From positions 1 to 64,000 of the forward strand of contig NZ_JAUSSG010000009.1 in the NCBI RefSeq assembly GCF_030812215.1: a stretch of DNA of 64,000 bases. Reading direction: 5' to 3'. Under the pieces are notes generated by a model. That model searched no databases. It worked only from the letters and a program-made list of their open reading frames with translations, and was not told where the DNA came from. Every line of letters starts with the position of its first letter. Position 1 is the first letter of the stretch. This document shows, in pieces, positions 53,650 to 62,627 of the stretch. Origin of the DNA: Variovorax boronicumulans (GTDB lineage Bacteria > Pseudomonadota > Gammaproteobacteria > Burkholderiales > Burkholderiaceae_C). Position numbers and translations under genes: made by a program.

Positions 53650-55134
53650 TCAGCGTGCGGGACGGATCAGGGCGTATTGCGCCCAGTCGCCGCGACGGAA
53701 CAGCACGCTGAGCGCCTTGCTCTTGTCGGCCTTGGCCAGTGCCGCCTCGAACTCCCGGGTGTTGGCAATTTCGATGTTGCCCACGGCCAGGATGATGTCG
53801 CCTTCGCGCAGCCCCGCTCGCGCTGCGCCTTCGCTGGCGGCATCGACCTTCACGCCGCCCTTGAGCTTGAGCTCCTTCTTCTGCGCATCGTTGAGATCGC
53901 TCACGGCGAGGCCCAGCGATTTGGCGGCGGCGGAAGCCGAAGGCTTCGGCGTCGGCTCGTCGCGATCGGAGGCACGCTTGGCCGGCTTGTCGGGCTCGAT
54001 CTCGGCGATGGTCACGCTCAGGTCGCGCGAGCTGCCGCGGCGGAACACCGTGAGCGTGCTCTTCGTGCCGGGCTTGGTGTTGCCAACCAGGCGCGGCAGG
54101 TCGCTCGGCTTCTCGATGGCCTTGCCATCGAACTTGGTGATGACGTCGCCCGGCTCCACGCCGGCCTTCTCGCCCGGCGAGCCCGCTTCGACGCCGCGCA
54201 CCAGCGCGCCCTGCGCCTTGCCCAGGCCGATGGCCTCGGCCACGTCCTTCGTGACCTGGTCGATCTGCACGCCGATGCGGCCGCGGGAGACACGTCCCGA
54301 GGTGCGCAGCTGTTCGCTCACGCGGATCGCCTCGTCGATCGGGATCGAGAACGAGATGCCCATGAAGCCGCCCGAGCGCGAGTAGATCTGGCTGTTGATG
54401 CCCACCACTTCGCCGCGCATGTTGATCAGCGGGCCGCCCGAGTTGCCGGGGTTGATGGCCACATCGGTCTGGATGAACGGCAGGTATTCGCCCGTGTCGC
54501 GTTGCTTGGCGCTCACGATGCCGGCTGTGACGGTGTTCTCCAGCCCGAATGGCGAGCCGATGGCCATCACCCATTCGCCGACGCGCAGCTTGGAGATGTC
54601 GCCGACCTTCACCGCGGGCAGGCCCGTGGCTTCGATCTTGACGACCGCGACGTCGGTGCGCTTGTCGGCGCCGATGATCTTGGCCTTGAACTCGCGCTTG
54701 TCGGGCAGCGTGACCAGCACCTCGGAGGCGTCTTCCACCACATGCGCATTGGTCATGACGTAGCCGTCGGCCGTCAGGATGAAGCCGGAGCCCACACCGC
54801 GCGGGCGCTCCTCTTCCTGGGGCTGCTGCGGCCTGTTGGGACGCGGCCCCTGGCGCGGCGTGCCCGGCGCAGGCTGCCCGAAGAAACGACGGAAGAATTC
54901 CTGCATCTCCTCGTCCATCTCGCCGTTGCCGGCGCCGCGCTGAGCGACCTTCTCGACGGTGCGGATGTTGACGACCGAGGGGCCGACCTGGTCGACCAGA
55001 TCGGTGAAGTCAGGCAGCGTGCGCGTTTGCGCGTGGACGGGCTCGACGGGGAGAAAAGTGGCGCCAGCTGTCAGCGCAAGCGCGAAAGCCAGTACACCGG
55101 AACGAAGCTTGTGTCCCTCGACTTTGAACATCAT
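53650..55134 (-). CDS. degP: Periplasmic serine protease DegP/MucD
   Basis: 494 residues. Signal peptide LRSGVLAFALALTAGATFLP ending VHAQ (about residue 36). Trypsin-like triad: His in MTNAHVVEDASEVLV, Asp in KRTDVAVVKIEA, Ser in INPGNSGGPLINMRGEVVGI. Two PDZ domains follow (RIGVQIDQVTKDVAEAIGL and LGLAVSDLNDAQKKELKLKG). Degrades misfolded envelope proteins. Last gene of the sigma-E operon. Confidence 0.96.
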   Translation of the reverse strand: MMFKVEGHKLRSGVLAFALALTAGATFLPVEPVHAQTRTLPDFTDLVDQVGPSVVNIRTVEKVAQRGAGNGEMDEEMQEFFRRFFGQPAPGTPRQGPRPNRPQQPQEEERPRGVGSGFILTADGYVMTNAHVVEDASEVLVTLPDKREFKAKIIGADKRTDVAVVKIEATGLPAVKVGDISKLRVGEWVMAIGSPFGLENTVTAGIVSAKQRDTGEYLPFIQTDVAINPGNSGGPLINMRGEVVGINSQIYSRSGGFMGISFSIPIDEAIRVSEQLRTSGRVSRGRIGVQIDQVTKDVAEAIGLGKAQGALVRGVEAGSPGEKAGVEPGDVITKFDGKAIEKPSDLPRLVGNTKPGTKSTLTVFRRGSSRDLSVTIAEIEPDKPAKRASDRDEPTPKPSASAAAKSLGLAVSDLNDAQKKELKLKGGVKVDAASEGAARAGLREGDIILAVGNIEIANTREFEAALAKADKSKALSVLFRRGDWAQYALIRPAR

Positions 55135-55241
55135 GGGTTTTCTTTCAAAAGAACAGAGAGCGGCTAAAACAACAAAGGGCTATGAGTCTGCGTTGCGAGC
55201 TTGGTTCAGCGCAATTCGCGGGGCAATGGCCAGTCAGTGTG

Positions 55242-56312
55242 TCAACGCGTGCGAGCGAGGCTTTGGGCGAATGCGTTGAGCGTCTGCTGCGGCACTTCGC
55301 CCACTGCGGTCAGCCACCAGTCACTCGCGGGTTCGGGCAAGCGCCGGCGGATGGCGTTGGTGGCGCCGATGGTCAGCACGCCGTCCCGCGGTGCGCGCGC
55401 GGCATCGTAGCGCTCGATGAAAAGCGAGACCGAGGCCAAGCCGTCGGAGAAAGTCCACTGGACCGTGGCCGCATCCTGCTTCGACTTGTCGCCGCCGGTC
55501 GCGGGCCGGCGAAAGAAACTGCGGGGCTTGAAGCCGGCCACGGGCGCGCTGAGCGTCCAGCCTTCATCCTGTGCGGTCGTGCGCTCGAGCTCGAGCTTTT
55601 CGACGCGGTAACCCGCAGTGTTGCTCATCATCTGTGCGAGCGCCTGTGCCTTCACCGGCGCATCGAGCTGCAGTTCGGAAAACGCCGACTGCTCCACCAC
55701 CCGGGATTCGCTGTCGAGGGTCTGCAGCTTCACCACCAGGCCCGAACGGCGCTCGCTCCAGATGCGGTAGCCGAAACGCAAGCCATCGTGCGGCACCAGT
55801 TGCACCACGTCGGCATCGAAGCCAGCCACGCGGTCCTTGCCGATCGCACGCACGTCGTAGAAATCGCCGATCGACGAATCGGTCTTGTCCGGCAGGTTAG
55901 GAAAGAGATCGAGGTTCTCGCGCTTCTCCACCTTCACGACCTTCGCCTCGGGCAGGAAGGTCATGACATTGCGATTGCGCCGGAAGGTCGAGCGCTGCGG
56001 GCCCGAGAGGGCCTCGATGCGTTCGATCTGATGGTCGCCATCGCGCACATGCCAGATGCGCGCGCTCGACAGGTCACCGCCTGGCGCCGACACCACGAAG
56101 GTGCCCACGTAGTTGCGTTGCCGCGCACCGGTGTGCATGCGCTGCAGCCAGTCGGCCACGCTCATTGCCGGCGGCTCGTCCGTCTGCGCCGAAGCGGCCC
56201 CCTTGGCGGTCGCCGGGCCGGAGCGGTTTTGTGCGGTGGCAACCTGCACGAAGCAGAAGGCTGCAAACACAAGCACGAACGCGCGTGCGGAGATCGGCAT
56301 CTGAACGGTCAT
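55242..56312 (-). CDS. rseB: Sigma-E regulatory protein RseB/MucB
   Basis: 356 residues. Signal peptide at 1-27 (AFVLVFAAFCFVQVATAQ), then the LolA-like N-terminal domain (LQRMHTGARQRNYVGTFVVS, RIWHVRDGDHQIERIEAL) and the C-terminal domain ending EVPQQTLNAFAQSLAR. Binds periplasmic RseA and shields it from cleavage until envelope stress. 107 nt separate it from degP; it overlaps none of its neighbours. Confidence 0.93.
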   Translation of the reverse strand: MTVQMPISARAFVLVFAAFCFVQVATAQNRSGPATAKGAASAQTDEPPAMSVADWLQRMHTGARQRNYVGTFVVSAPGGDLSSARIWHVRDGDHQIERIEALSGPQRSTFRRNRNVMTFLPEAKVVKVEKRENLDLFPNLPDKTDSSIGDFYDVRAIGKDRVAGFDADVVQLVPHDGLRFGYRIWSERRSGLVVKLQTLDSESRVVEQSAFSELQLDAPVKAQALAQMMSNTAGYRVEKLELERTTAQDEGWTLSAPVAGFKPRSFFRRPATGGDKSKQDAATVQWTFSDGLASVSLFIERYDAARAPRDGVLTIGATNAIRRRLPEPASDWWLTAVGEVPQQTLNAFAQSLARTR

Positions 56313-56335
56313 TGCGGGCAGTTACGGACGCGCGA

Positions 56336-56998
56336 TCAGCGCGTAGGTCCCTCGAAGGTAGCGTTGCGCAGGAAACCGGAAGGCATTTGCGAAGCACCGC
56401 CAGCCTGCTGATGCGCTTCAAGCAATTGATCGAGCCGCGGATCGCGCAGCATGACTTGCGGATTGCCGTTGCCGACCATCACGCGCGTCGGCGTCAGCGC
56501 GGCGCTGACCGGCTGCTGGCCGTTGGCGGCCGCCGCCAGGACCGAATTCATCGCCGGCTGCTGCTGCGCCGCGATTTGTGCGCCGGTCTGCGAACCGGCC
56601 GTGCCGCTGCCGATCAGCGTCCAGCTGATGGCTGCGACCGCGACCATCGAAGCGGCACCCGCCACCAGCTTCCAGCGGAAGACCGGCTCGTTGGCCGCAT
56701 CGGCGCGGCGCTGGACCTGGACTGCGACAGGCGCAGCCACCGGCTGCAGCGCGGGCATCGCCACCACCGGCTCCGCGGCCAGTCGCTGCTGGAAGCGCGC
56801 GAGGAATGCCGAGCTGTCGCTGCACACCGAATGGGATCCCGAGCGCAACACATCGCCCACCACATGGTAGGCGTGCCAGGCCGCGCGCGATTCGCCTTCG
56901 GTGCAGACCGCCTCGATCGCCTGCGCGAACGCCTCGCCCTGCAAATGACCATCCGCAAGTGCGGACACCTGTTCCCGAACCGTCATCGTCTGATTCAT
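56336..56998 (-). CDS. rseA: Anti-sigma factor RseA/MucA
   Basis: 220 residues. Cytoplasmic RseA N-terminal domain (REQVSALADGHLQGEAFAQA, WHAYHVVGDVLRSGS) that binds sigma-E; one TM at about 107-128 (KLVAGAASMVAVAAISWTLI); a Gln/Ala-rich periplasmic tail ending MPSGFLRNATFEGPT. ATG 56998 with an AGCAGGTGA ribosome site is used; the in-frame ATG at 57118 lies in rpoE. 17 nt after rpoE. Confidence 0.92.
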   Translation of the reverse strand: MNQTMTVREQVSALADGHLQGEAFAQAIEAVCTEGESRAAWHAYHVVGDVLRSGSHSVCSDSSAFLARFQQRLAAEPVVAMPALQPVAAPVAVQVQRRADAANEPVFRWKLVAGAASMVAVAAISWTLIGSGTAGSQTGAQIAAQQQPAMNSVLAAAANGQQPVSAALTPTRVMVGNGNPQVMLRDPRLDQLLEAHQQAGGASQMPSGFLRNATFEGPTR

Positions 56999-57015
56999 TT
57001 CATTCACCTGCTTAC

Positions 57016-57690
57016 TTACCAACGCTTGCCGGACTGGTTGTCGAGCAACGGCTTGACCCTGGCCGAAATGGCTTCGCGCGCCCGGAAAATACGCGAGCGC
57101 ACCGTGCCGATAGGGCAATCCATGACCTCGGCAATCTCTTCGTAACTCATCCCCTCGATCTCGCGCAGCGTGACCGCCTGGCGCAACTCGGCTGGGAGTG
57201 CCTCCATGGCTGCCTCGACGGCGCTGGCGATTTCATTCGCCGCCATGACCGATTCGGGGGTTTCGTCGCTGATTGGTTCGTTTCCGGGACGGTAAGTTTC
57301 ATCGTCGTCCTCAGAAGAAGGCCTCAGAGCGCTTTCGGAGATGGTCGGATCGCGCTTCATGTCCACCAGCGCCTTCTTGGCAGTGTTGACCGCGATCCGG
57401 TAGAGCCAGGTGTAGAACTGCGCCTCGCCGCGGAACTGGTGCAGTGCGCGGTAGGCGCGAATGAAGGTTTCCTGGGCAATGTCCTCGACCAGGTCGACAT
57501 CGCGCACCATCCGGCCGATCAACCGTTCGATGCGGCGCTGGTACTTGATGACCAGGAGTTCAAAGGCCTTCTGGTCACCTGCGACGGTGCGCTGGACCAG
57601 CTGGAAATCGACCTCGCCCGGGCGCGGCGCCTCGGCCGACGCGTCGGTCAAGCCGGACTCCGGTGGTACAGGCGGGGGAGACATTGTCAT
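57016..57690 (-). CDS. rpoE: RNA polymerase sigma-E (RpoE/AlgU)
   Basis: 224 residues. Region 2: FELLVIKYQRRIERLIGRMV and DLVEDIAQETFIRAYRAL. Region 4: LREIEGMSYEEIAEVMDCPI then GTVRSRIFRAREA. An acidic linker (EDDDETYRP) lies between. ECF sigma factor for envelope stress, regulated by RseA and RseB encoded downstream. An internal ATG two codons in (57684) is an alternative start. Confidence 0.97.
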   Translation of the reverse strand: MTMSPPPVPPESGLTDASAEAPRPGEVDFQLVQRTVAGDQKAFELLVIKYQRRIERLIGRMVRDVDLVEDIAQETFIRAYRALHQFRGEAQFYTWLYRIAVNTAKKALVDMKRDPTISESALRPSSEDDDETYRPGNEPISDETPESVMAANEIASAVEAAMEALPAELRQAVTLREIEGMSYEEIAEVMDCPIGTVRSRIFRAREAISARVKPLLDNQSGKRW

Positions 57691-57700
57691 CGACGGAATT

Positions 57701-58183
57701 TCAAGGCGCGTCGGCGGGTGCCGTCGCGCGCCAGGGATCGCCCACAGGCTCGGCGACCGGCGTGCGCGAATAGACCGCCCGGCGCACGTCGCGCCAGCGC
57801 TCCGGCATGACCCGCTGCTCGAGCCAGACCCAGCGCGCGGCGCGACCAGGCTCCGCGAGCCTGACCAGCATCAGCGATTGGAAATCGAGCACGACCATGG
57901 CCCGCGCTGCACGAACACCGCGGGTCGGATCGACTCCGTTCAGAGACCAATACAGCCCGTCGAAGTGCAGGACGGCAGCGCCGTCGCGCCGCAGGCCGAA
58001 GCCCGCGGCAACACCCGAGAAGACGACGCTGAAAACCAGCAGCAACTGACGCCATCCGGCGCTATCGAAGAGATAGCAGGATGCGCCCGCGCAGCAGGCT
58101 CCCAAGGTCCAGAGAACGACAAGAATCCGGGTAGCGCCACGTGAGCGCCCCACCGGATAGGTCACCGACGGCGCGCTGTGCAT
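57701..58183 (-). CDS. Small membrane protein, YgfX-like
   Basis: 160 residues. Two TM segments (ILVVLWTLGACCAGASCYLF, LLLVFSVVFSGVAAGFGL) and then a cytoplasmic part VLHFDGLYWSLNG, ARAMVVLDFQSLMLVRLAEP, WVWLEQRVMPERWRDVRRAV. This layout (two TMs, then a beta-strand domain ending WLxxxxxPxxWRxxRR) resembles the YgfX/CptA family, but the match is by eye only. ATG 58183 follows fabF by 13 nt with a poor ribosome site; 10 nt before rpoE. Confidence 0.65.
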   Translation of the reverse strand: MHSAPSVTYPVGRSRGATRILVVLWTLGACCAGASCYLFDSAGWRQLLLVFSVVFSGVAAGFGLRRDGAAVLHFDGLYWSLNGVDPTRGVRAARAMVVLDFQSLMLVRLAEPGRAARWVWLEQRVMPERWRDVRRAVYSRTPVAEPVGDPWRATAPADAP

Positions 58184-58196
58184 GAGAGAGCAATGC

Positions 58197-59441
58197 TCAA
58201 GTGCGCTTGAACACCAGCGTGCCGTTGGTGCCGCCGAAGCCGAAGTTGTTCTTGACCGCGACATCGATCTTCAGATCGCGCGCCTCGTTGGCGCAGTAGT
58301 CGAGATCGCACTCCGGATCCTGGTTGAAGATGTTGATGGTCGGCGGGCTCTTTTGCTCGTGCAGTGCAAGCACGGTGAACACCGATTCGATGCCGCCCGC
58401 GCCGCCCAGCAGGTGGCCGGTCATGGACTTGGTCGAATTCACGACGAGCTTCTTCGCATGATCGCCGAAGGCAAGCTTGACCGCGTTGGTCTCGTTGAGA
58501 TCGCCGATCTGCGTCGAGGTGCCGTGCGCGTTCAGGTACTGGACCTGGTCGGCATTGACACCTGCGTTGGCCAGTGCCATCGCCATCGAGCGGCGGGGGC
58601 CGTCGACGTCGGGTGCAGTCATGTGATACGCATCGCCGGTCAGGCCGAAGCCTGCGACTTCCGCGTAGATCTTGGCGCCGCGCGCCTTGGCGTGTTCGTA
58701 CTCCTCGAGCACCAGCACGCCGGCTCCCTCGCCCAGCACGAAACCGTCGCGATCCTTGTCCCACGGGCGCGAAGCCGTCGCGGGATCGTCGTTGCGCGTG
58801 CTCAACGCGCGAGGCGCAGTGAAGCCACCGATGCCGAGCGGCGAAATGGTCGACTCGGCGCCGCCGGCGATCATGACGTCGGCATCGCCGTATTCGATCA
58901 TGCGTGCCGACGTGCCGATGGCATGCAGGCCCGTGGTGCAGGCAGTGACGACGGCGATGTTCGGGCCCTTGAAGCCGTACTTGATCGACACGTGGCCCGA
59001 GATCATGTTGATGATCGACGCCGGCACGAAGAACGGCGAAATGCGGCGCGGGCCGCGGCTCGCATATTCGCCGTGCGTCTCTTCGATCATCGGCAAGCCG
59101 CCGATGCCCGAGCCGATGTTGCAGCCGATGCGCACAGCTTTCTCATAGGACAGCGCTTCGCCGGTCGGCAGTCCGCTGTCCTGCACCGCCTGGATGGCGG
59201 CAGCAAGCCCCAGATGAATGAAGCGGTCCATGTGGCGCGCTTCTTTCTCCGAGATGTATTGGGTGATGTCGAAACCCTTCACCTCACCGGCGAACTTGCA
59301 GGCGAAGGCGCTTGCGTCGAACGCGGTGATGTTCGCAATGCCCGACTTCCCGGCCAACAGGTTGGCCCAGGATTCGGTTGCGGTGTTTCCGACAGGAGCG
59401 ATGCAACCGAGTCCGGTCACGACGACGCGGCGTTTGGTCAT
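58197..59441 (-). CDS. fabF: 3-oxoacyl-[ACP] synthase II
   Basis: 414 residues, thiolase fold. Catalytic Cys in VVTACTTGLHAIGTSARMIE, His in LNAHGTSTQIGD and His in STKSMTGHLLGGAGGIESVF. RRVVVTGLGCIAPVGNTATE marks the start. Elongates acyl-ACP with malonyl-ACP. 96 nt after acpP. Confidence 0.98.
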   Translation of the reverse strand: MTKRRVVVTGLGCIAPVGNTATESWANLLAGKSGIANITAFDASAFACKFAGEVKGFDITQYISEKEARHMDRFIHLGLAAAIQAVQDSGLPTGEALSYEKAVRIGCNIGSGIGGLPMIEETHGEYASRGPRRISPFFVPASIINMISGHVSIKYGFKGPNIAVVTACTTGLHAIGTSARMIEYGDADVMIAGGAESTISPLGIGGFTAPRALSTRNDDPATASRPWDKDRDGFVLGEGAGVLVLEEYEHAKARGAKIYAEVAGFGLTGDAYHMTAPDVDGPRRSMAMALANAGVNADQVQYLNAHGTSTQIGDLNETNAVKLAFGDHAKKLVVNSTKSMTGHLLGGAGGIESVFTVLALHEQKSPPTINIFNQDPECDLDYCANEARDLKIDVAVKNNFGFGGTNGTLVFKRT

Positions 59442-59537
59442 GCCGGCAAACCTTTCTGGAAGCGCTGAACAGTTGCTGGTCGGCGCGTGCGGTTCAGGAA
59501 AAAGCCGCCGGCCGCAGTCGCTGTGTCAGCTGGCCAA

Positions 59538-59777
59538 TCAGGCCTTTTGATTCTTGGTGGCGTAGTCGACGGCGTTTTGCACCGTGGTGATCTTCTCGGC
59601 ATCTTCATCGGGGATCTCAATGCCGAACTCGTCTTCGAGTGCCATCACGAGTTCGACCGTGTCGAGCGAGTCAGCGCCGAGGTCGGCCACGAAAGCCTTT
59701 TCGTTCGTCACTTGAGACTCTTCCACGCCGAGTTGCTCGGCGATGATTTTCTTGACACGTGCTTCGATATCGCTCAT
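59538..59777 (-). CDS. acpP: Acyl carrier protein
   Basis: 79 residues, strongly acidic. The pantetheine Ser37 is in DLGADSLDTVELVMALEDEF. ATG 59777 has an AGAGGG ribosome site. A TAAAAT at 59812-59817 (minus) in the 98-bp gap to fabG may be a -10, giving acpP its own strong promoter, as usual. Confidence 0.98.
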   Translation of the reverse strand: MSDIEARVKKIIAEQLGVEESQVTNEKAFVADLGADSLDTVELVMALEDEFGIEIPDEDAEKITTVQNAVDYATKNQKA

Positions 59778-59875
59778 TTGGTTCCCTCTGAGGGTTGTAG
59801 GTAATCGGTGGATTTTAGCCGGGCGGATTGTGGCATTTGCCTCACCCCCGGTACGGGAAAGATTGCGCCTTGCGG

Positions 59876-60619
59876 CTACATGTGCATGCCGCCATTCACA
59901 TGCAACTCCTGCCCGGTCACGTAGGACGCCTGGGGCGATGCGAGGTACGCCACCGCGTGCGCGATGTCGGCCGGCTTGCCCAGATGCCCCAGCGGGATCT
60001 GCTGCAGAAGTGCTTGTTGCTGCGCCTCGGGGAGGCTCGCGGTCATGTCGGTTTCGATGAAGCCCGGCGCGACGCAATTGACGGTGATGTTGCGGCTGCC
60101 CAGTTCGCGGGCTAGGGCGCGGGTCATGCCTGCGACGCCGGCCTTGGCAGCAGCGTAGTTGGCCTGGCCGGCATTGCCGGAGGCGCCCACCACGCTCGTG
60201 ATGCTGATGATGCGGCCATAGCGCTGCTTCATCATCGGGCGGATCACCGCGCGCGAGAGACGGAACACCGCCTTGAGATTGGTGTCGAGCACCGCATCCC
60301 AATCGTCGTCCTTCATGCGCATGGCGAGCGTGTCGCGCGTGATGCCGGCGTTGTTGACCAGCACGTGGATCGCGCCGTAGGCCTGCACGATCTCGTCGAT
60401 CAGCGCCTCGACGGCTGCCGCGTCATTCACATTGAGTGCACGGCCACGTCCGTCGAACGCGCTCAGTGCGGAAGTGATCTTCGCGGCGCTGTCCTCGGTG
60501 GTGCCGGTGCCGACGACCTTCAGGCCGCGCTGCGCCAGCTCGAGCGCAATCGCTGCGCCGATGCCGCGCGATGCGCCGGTGACCAGGGCGACTTGCCCTT
60601 CGAATTTGGGAATGCTCAT
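59876..60619 (-). CDS. fabG: 3-oxoacyl-[ACP] reductase
   Basis: 247 residues, classical SDR. NADP motif ALVTGASRGIGAAIALELAQ, Ser in SITSVVGASGNAGQANYAAA with the YxxxK (YAAAKAG). Reduces beta-ketoacyl-ACP. Between fabD (27 nt) and acpP. Confidence 0.98.
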   Translation of the reverse strand: MSIPKFEGQVALVTGASRGIGAAIALELAQRGLKVVGTGTTEDSAAKITSALSAFDGRGRALNVNDAAAVEALIDEIVQAYGAIHVLVNNAGITRDTLAMRMKDDDWDAVLDTNLKAVFRLSRAVIRPMMKQRYGRIISITSVVGASGNAGQANYAAAKAGVAGMTRALARELGSRNITVNCVAPGFIETDMTASLPEAQQQALLQQIPLGHLGKPADIAHAVAYLASPQASYVTGQELHVNGGMHM

Positions 60620-60646
60620 ATAAAAAGTATCGGGGCCTTGCGCCGT

Positions 60647-61600
60647 TCAGCCGGCGAGCGATTGTCGGGTGTCCGCGAGCGTTGTCGGGTCGTACACCGA
60701 CGCAGCTTCCAGATCGGGGGCGATACGCTTGACCATGCCGGCCAACACCTTGCCGGGCCCGCACTCGATGATGGCGGCTACACCGCGCAGTTTCAAGGCC
60801 TGCACGCTCTCGACCCAGCGAACCGGGCCAGCGGCCTGGCGCACCAGGGCTTCGCGGATACGGTCCGGGTCAGTTTCGACAGCCACATCGATGTTGTTCA
60901 ACACCGGAATCTGCGGCGCAGCGAGCGTGAGGGTGGCGAGTTTTTCGCGCAGCGCCTCGGCGGCTGGTTTCATCAAGCTCGAATGGAAAGGCGCCGAAAC
61001 GGGCAGCAGCAGCGCGCGCTTGGCACCATTGGCCTTGAGCAGCTCGCAGGCCTTGTCGACGGCGGCCTTGCTGCCGGCGATCACAGTTTGCGCAGGGTCG
61101 TTGAAATTCACGGCTTCGACGATTTCGGCGCTGCCTGCGCCGAAGGATGCCGTCGCTTCAGCGCAGCCCGCCACGACCTTGCCGGACTCCATGCCCAGCA
61201 CAGCAGCCATGGCGCCGACACCGACGGGCACGGCCTGCTGCATGGCTTGCGCGCGAAAGCGCACCAGCGGCGCGGCTTGCGCCAGCGTCAGCACTCCGGA
61301 AGCCACCAGCGCCGAGTACTCGCCCAGTGAGTGGCCTGCCACGACGGAAGGCGTTGCGCCGCCTTCGGACAACCAGGCGCGCCAAGCGGCGACACCAGCG
61401 ACCAGCATCACGGGCTGAGTGTTGGTGGTAAGTGCCAGCTCTTCTTTAGGGCCATTCTTGATCAGTGCTCCGACGTCTTCGCCCAACGCCTCGGAAGCCT
61501 CGCGCAGCGTTTCGGCCACGGCCGGATGATCGCCCCAGGCGTCGAGCATGCCGACAGCCTGCGAGCCCTGACCCGGGAATACAAAAGCAAAGGATTTCAT
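60647..61600 (-). CDS. fabD: Malonyl-CoA:ACP transacylase
   Basis: 317 residues. FAFVFPGQGSQAVGMLDAWG start motif and catalytic Ser in VAGHSLGEYSALVASG; the His is in SAPFHSSLMKPAAEAL. ATG 61600 (MKSFAFVFPGQG) is chosen; longer in-frame starts to 61687 lie in the gap to fabH. Confidence 0.97.
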   Translation of the reverse strand: MKSFAFVFPGQGSQAVGMLDAWGDHPAVAETLREASEALGEDVGALIKNGPKEELALTTNTQPVMLVAGVAAWRAWLSEGGATPSVVAGHSLGEYSALVASGVLTLAQAAPLVRFRAQAMQQAVPVGVGAMAAVLGMESGKVVAGCAEATASFGAGSAEIVEAVNFNDPAQTVIAGSKAAVDKACELLKANGAKRALLLPVSAPFHSSLMKPAAEALREKLATLTLAAPQIPVLNNIDVAVETDPDRIREALVRQAAGPVRWVESVQALKLRGVAAIIECGPGKVLAGMVKRIAPDLEAASVYDPTTLADTRQSLAG

Positions 61601-61649
61601 CGTTCTATGCGTCATATCGCATCGCAGCCCAGAAAAGGACCGCAATACG

Positions 61650-62627
61650 CTACAGATTAAGCAGCACGGCACCCCAGGTGAAACCACCGCCCACGCCTTC
61701 GAGCATGAGGGTCTCGCCCTTCTTCACCTTGCCGGAGCGCACCGCTTCGTCAAGTGCCAGCGGAATCGAGGCGGCCGAGGTGTTGCCGTGCTCGTTGACG
61801 GTGACGATCAGCTTCTCGCGCGGCAGCTTCAGCTTCTTGGCCGTGCCTTCCATGATGCGGATGTTGGCTTGGTGCGGAATCAGCCAGTCGATGTCGGCGT
61901 CGGTCTTGCCCGCCTTGGCCAGCGCGGTGCGCGCCGCCTCTTCGAGCACTCGGACCGCCAGCTTGAACACGGCCTGGCCATCCATGTGCAGCAGCGGCGT
62001 GCCCAGCACATTGCCGCCGGACACGTGGCCCGGCACGCACAGGATGCCGACATGCTTGCCGTCCGCATGCAGGTCACTCGACAGGATGCCGGGCTCGTCG
62101 CTGGCCTCGAGCACCACCGCGCCCGCGCCATCGCCGAACAGCACGCAGGTGGTGCGGTCGTTGAAATCGAGGATGCGGGAGAACACTTCGGCGCCGATCA
62201 CCAGCGCGCAGCGTGCGGTGCCGGTGCGGATCATGGCGTCGGCCACGGTCAGCGCATAGACGAAGCCGCTGCAGACAGCCTGGACGTCGAATGCCGGGCA
62301 GCCGGCAATGCCGAGCTTGTTCTGGAGGATGGCGGCCGACGACGGGAACACCATGTCAGGCGTCGAGGTCGCGACGATGATCAGGTCGACATCGCTGGCC
62401 TTGCGGCCTGCCGCTTCAAGCGCATGCTTGGCGGCCTCGAGGCCGAGATCGCTGCTGCTGACATCCGGCGCGGCGAAGTGACGAGCGTGGATACCTGTGC
62501 GCTCGACGATCCACTGATCGGAGGTTTCGATGCCGCGCGACGCCAGTTCCTTGGCGAGATCGTCATTGGTCACGCGGCGTGGGGGCAGATAACTGCCGGT
62601 GCCGGTGATGCGTGAAAAAGGGGTCAT
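61650..62627 (-). CDS. fabH: 3-oxoacyl-[ACP] synthase III
   Basis: 325 residues. Cys in AFDVQAVCSGFVYALTVADA, His-Asn in LIPHQANIRIMEGTAKKL, and the third motif VNEHGNTSAASIPLALDEAV. Starts fatty-acid synthesis from acetyl-CoA. ATG 62627 shares one base with the plsX TGA, so translation is coupled. Confidence 0.98.
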   Translation of the reverse strand: MTPFSRITGTGSYLPPRRVTNDDLAKELASRGIETSDQWIVERTGIHARHFAAPDVSSSDLGLEAAKHALEAAGRKASDVDLIIVATSTPDMVFPSSAAILQNKLGIAGCPAFDVQAVCSGFVYALTVADAMIRTGTARCALVIGAEVFSRILDFNDRTTCVLFGDGAGAVVLEASDEPGILSSDLHADGKHVGILCVPGHVSGGNVLGTPLLHMDGQAVFKLAVRVLEEAARTALAKAGKTDADIDWLIPHQANIRIMEGTAKKLKLPREKLIVTVNEHGNTSAASIPLALDEAVRSGKVKKGETLMLEGVGGGFTWGAVLLNL

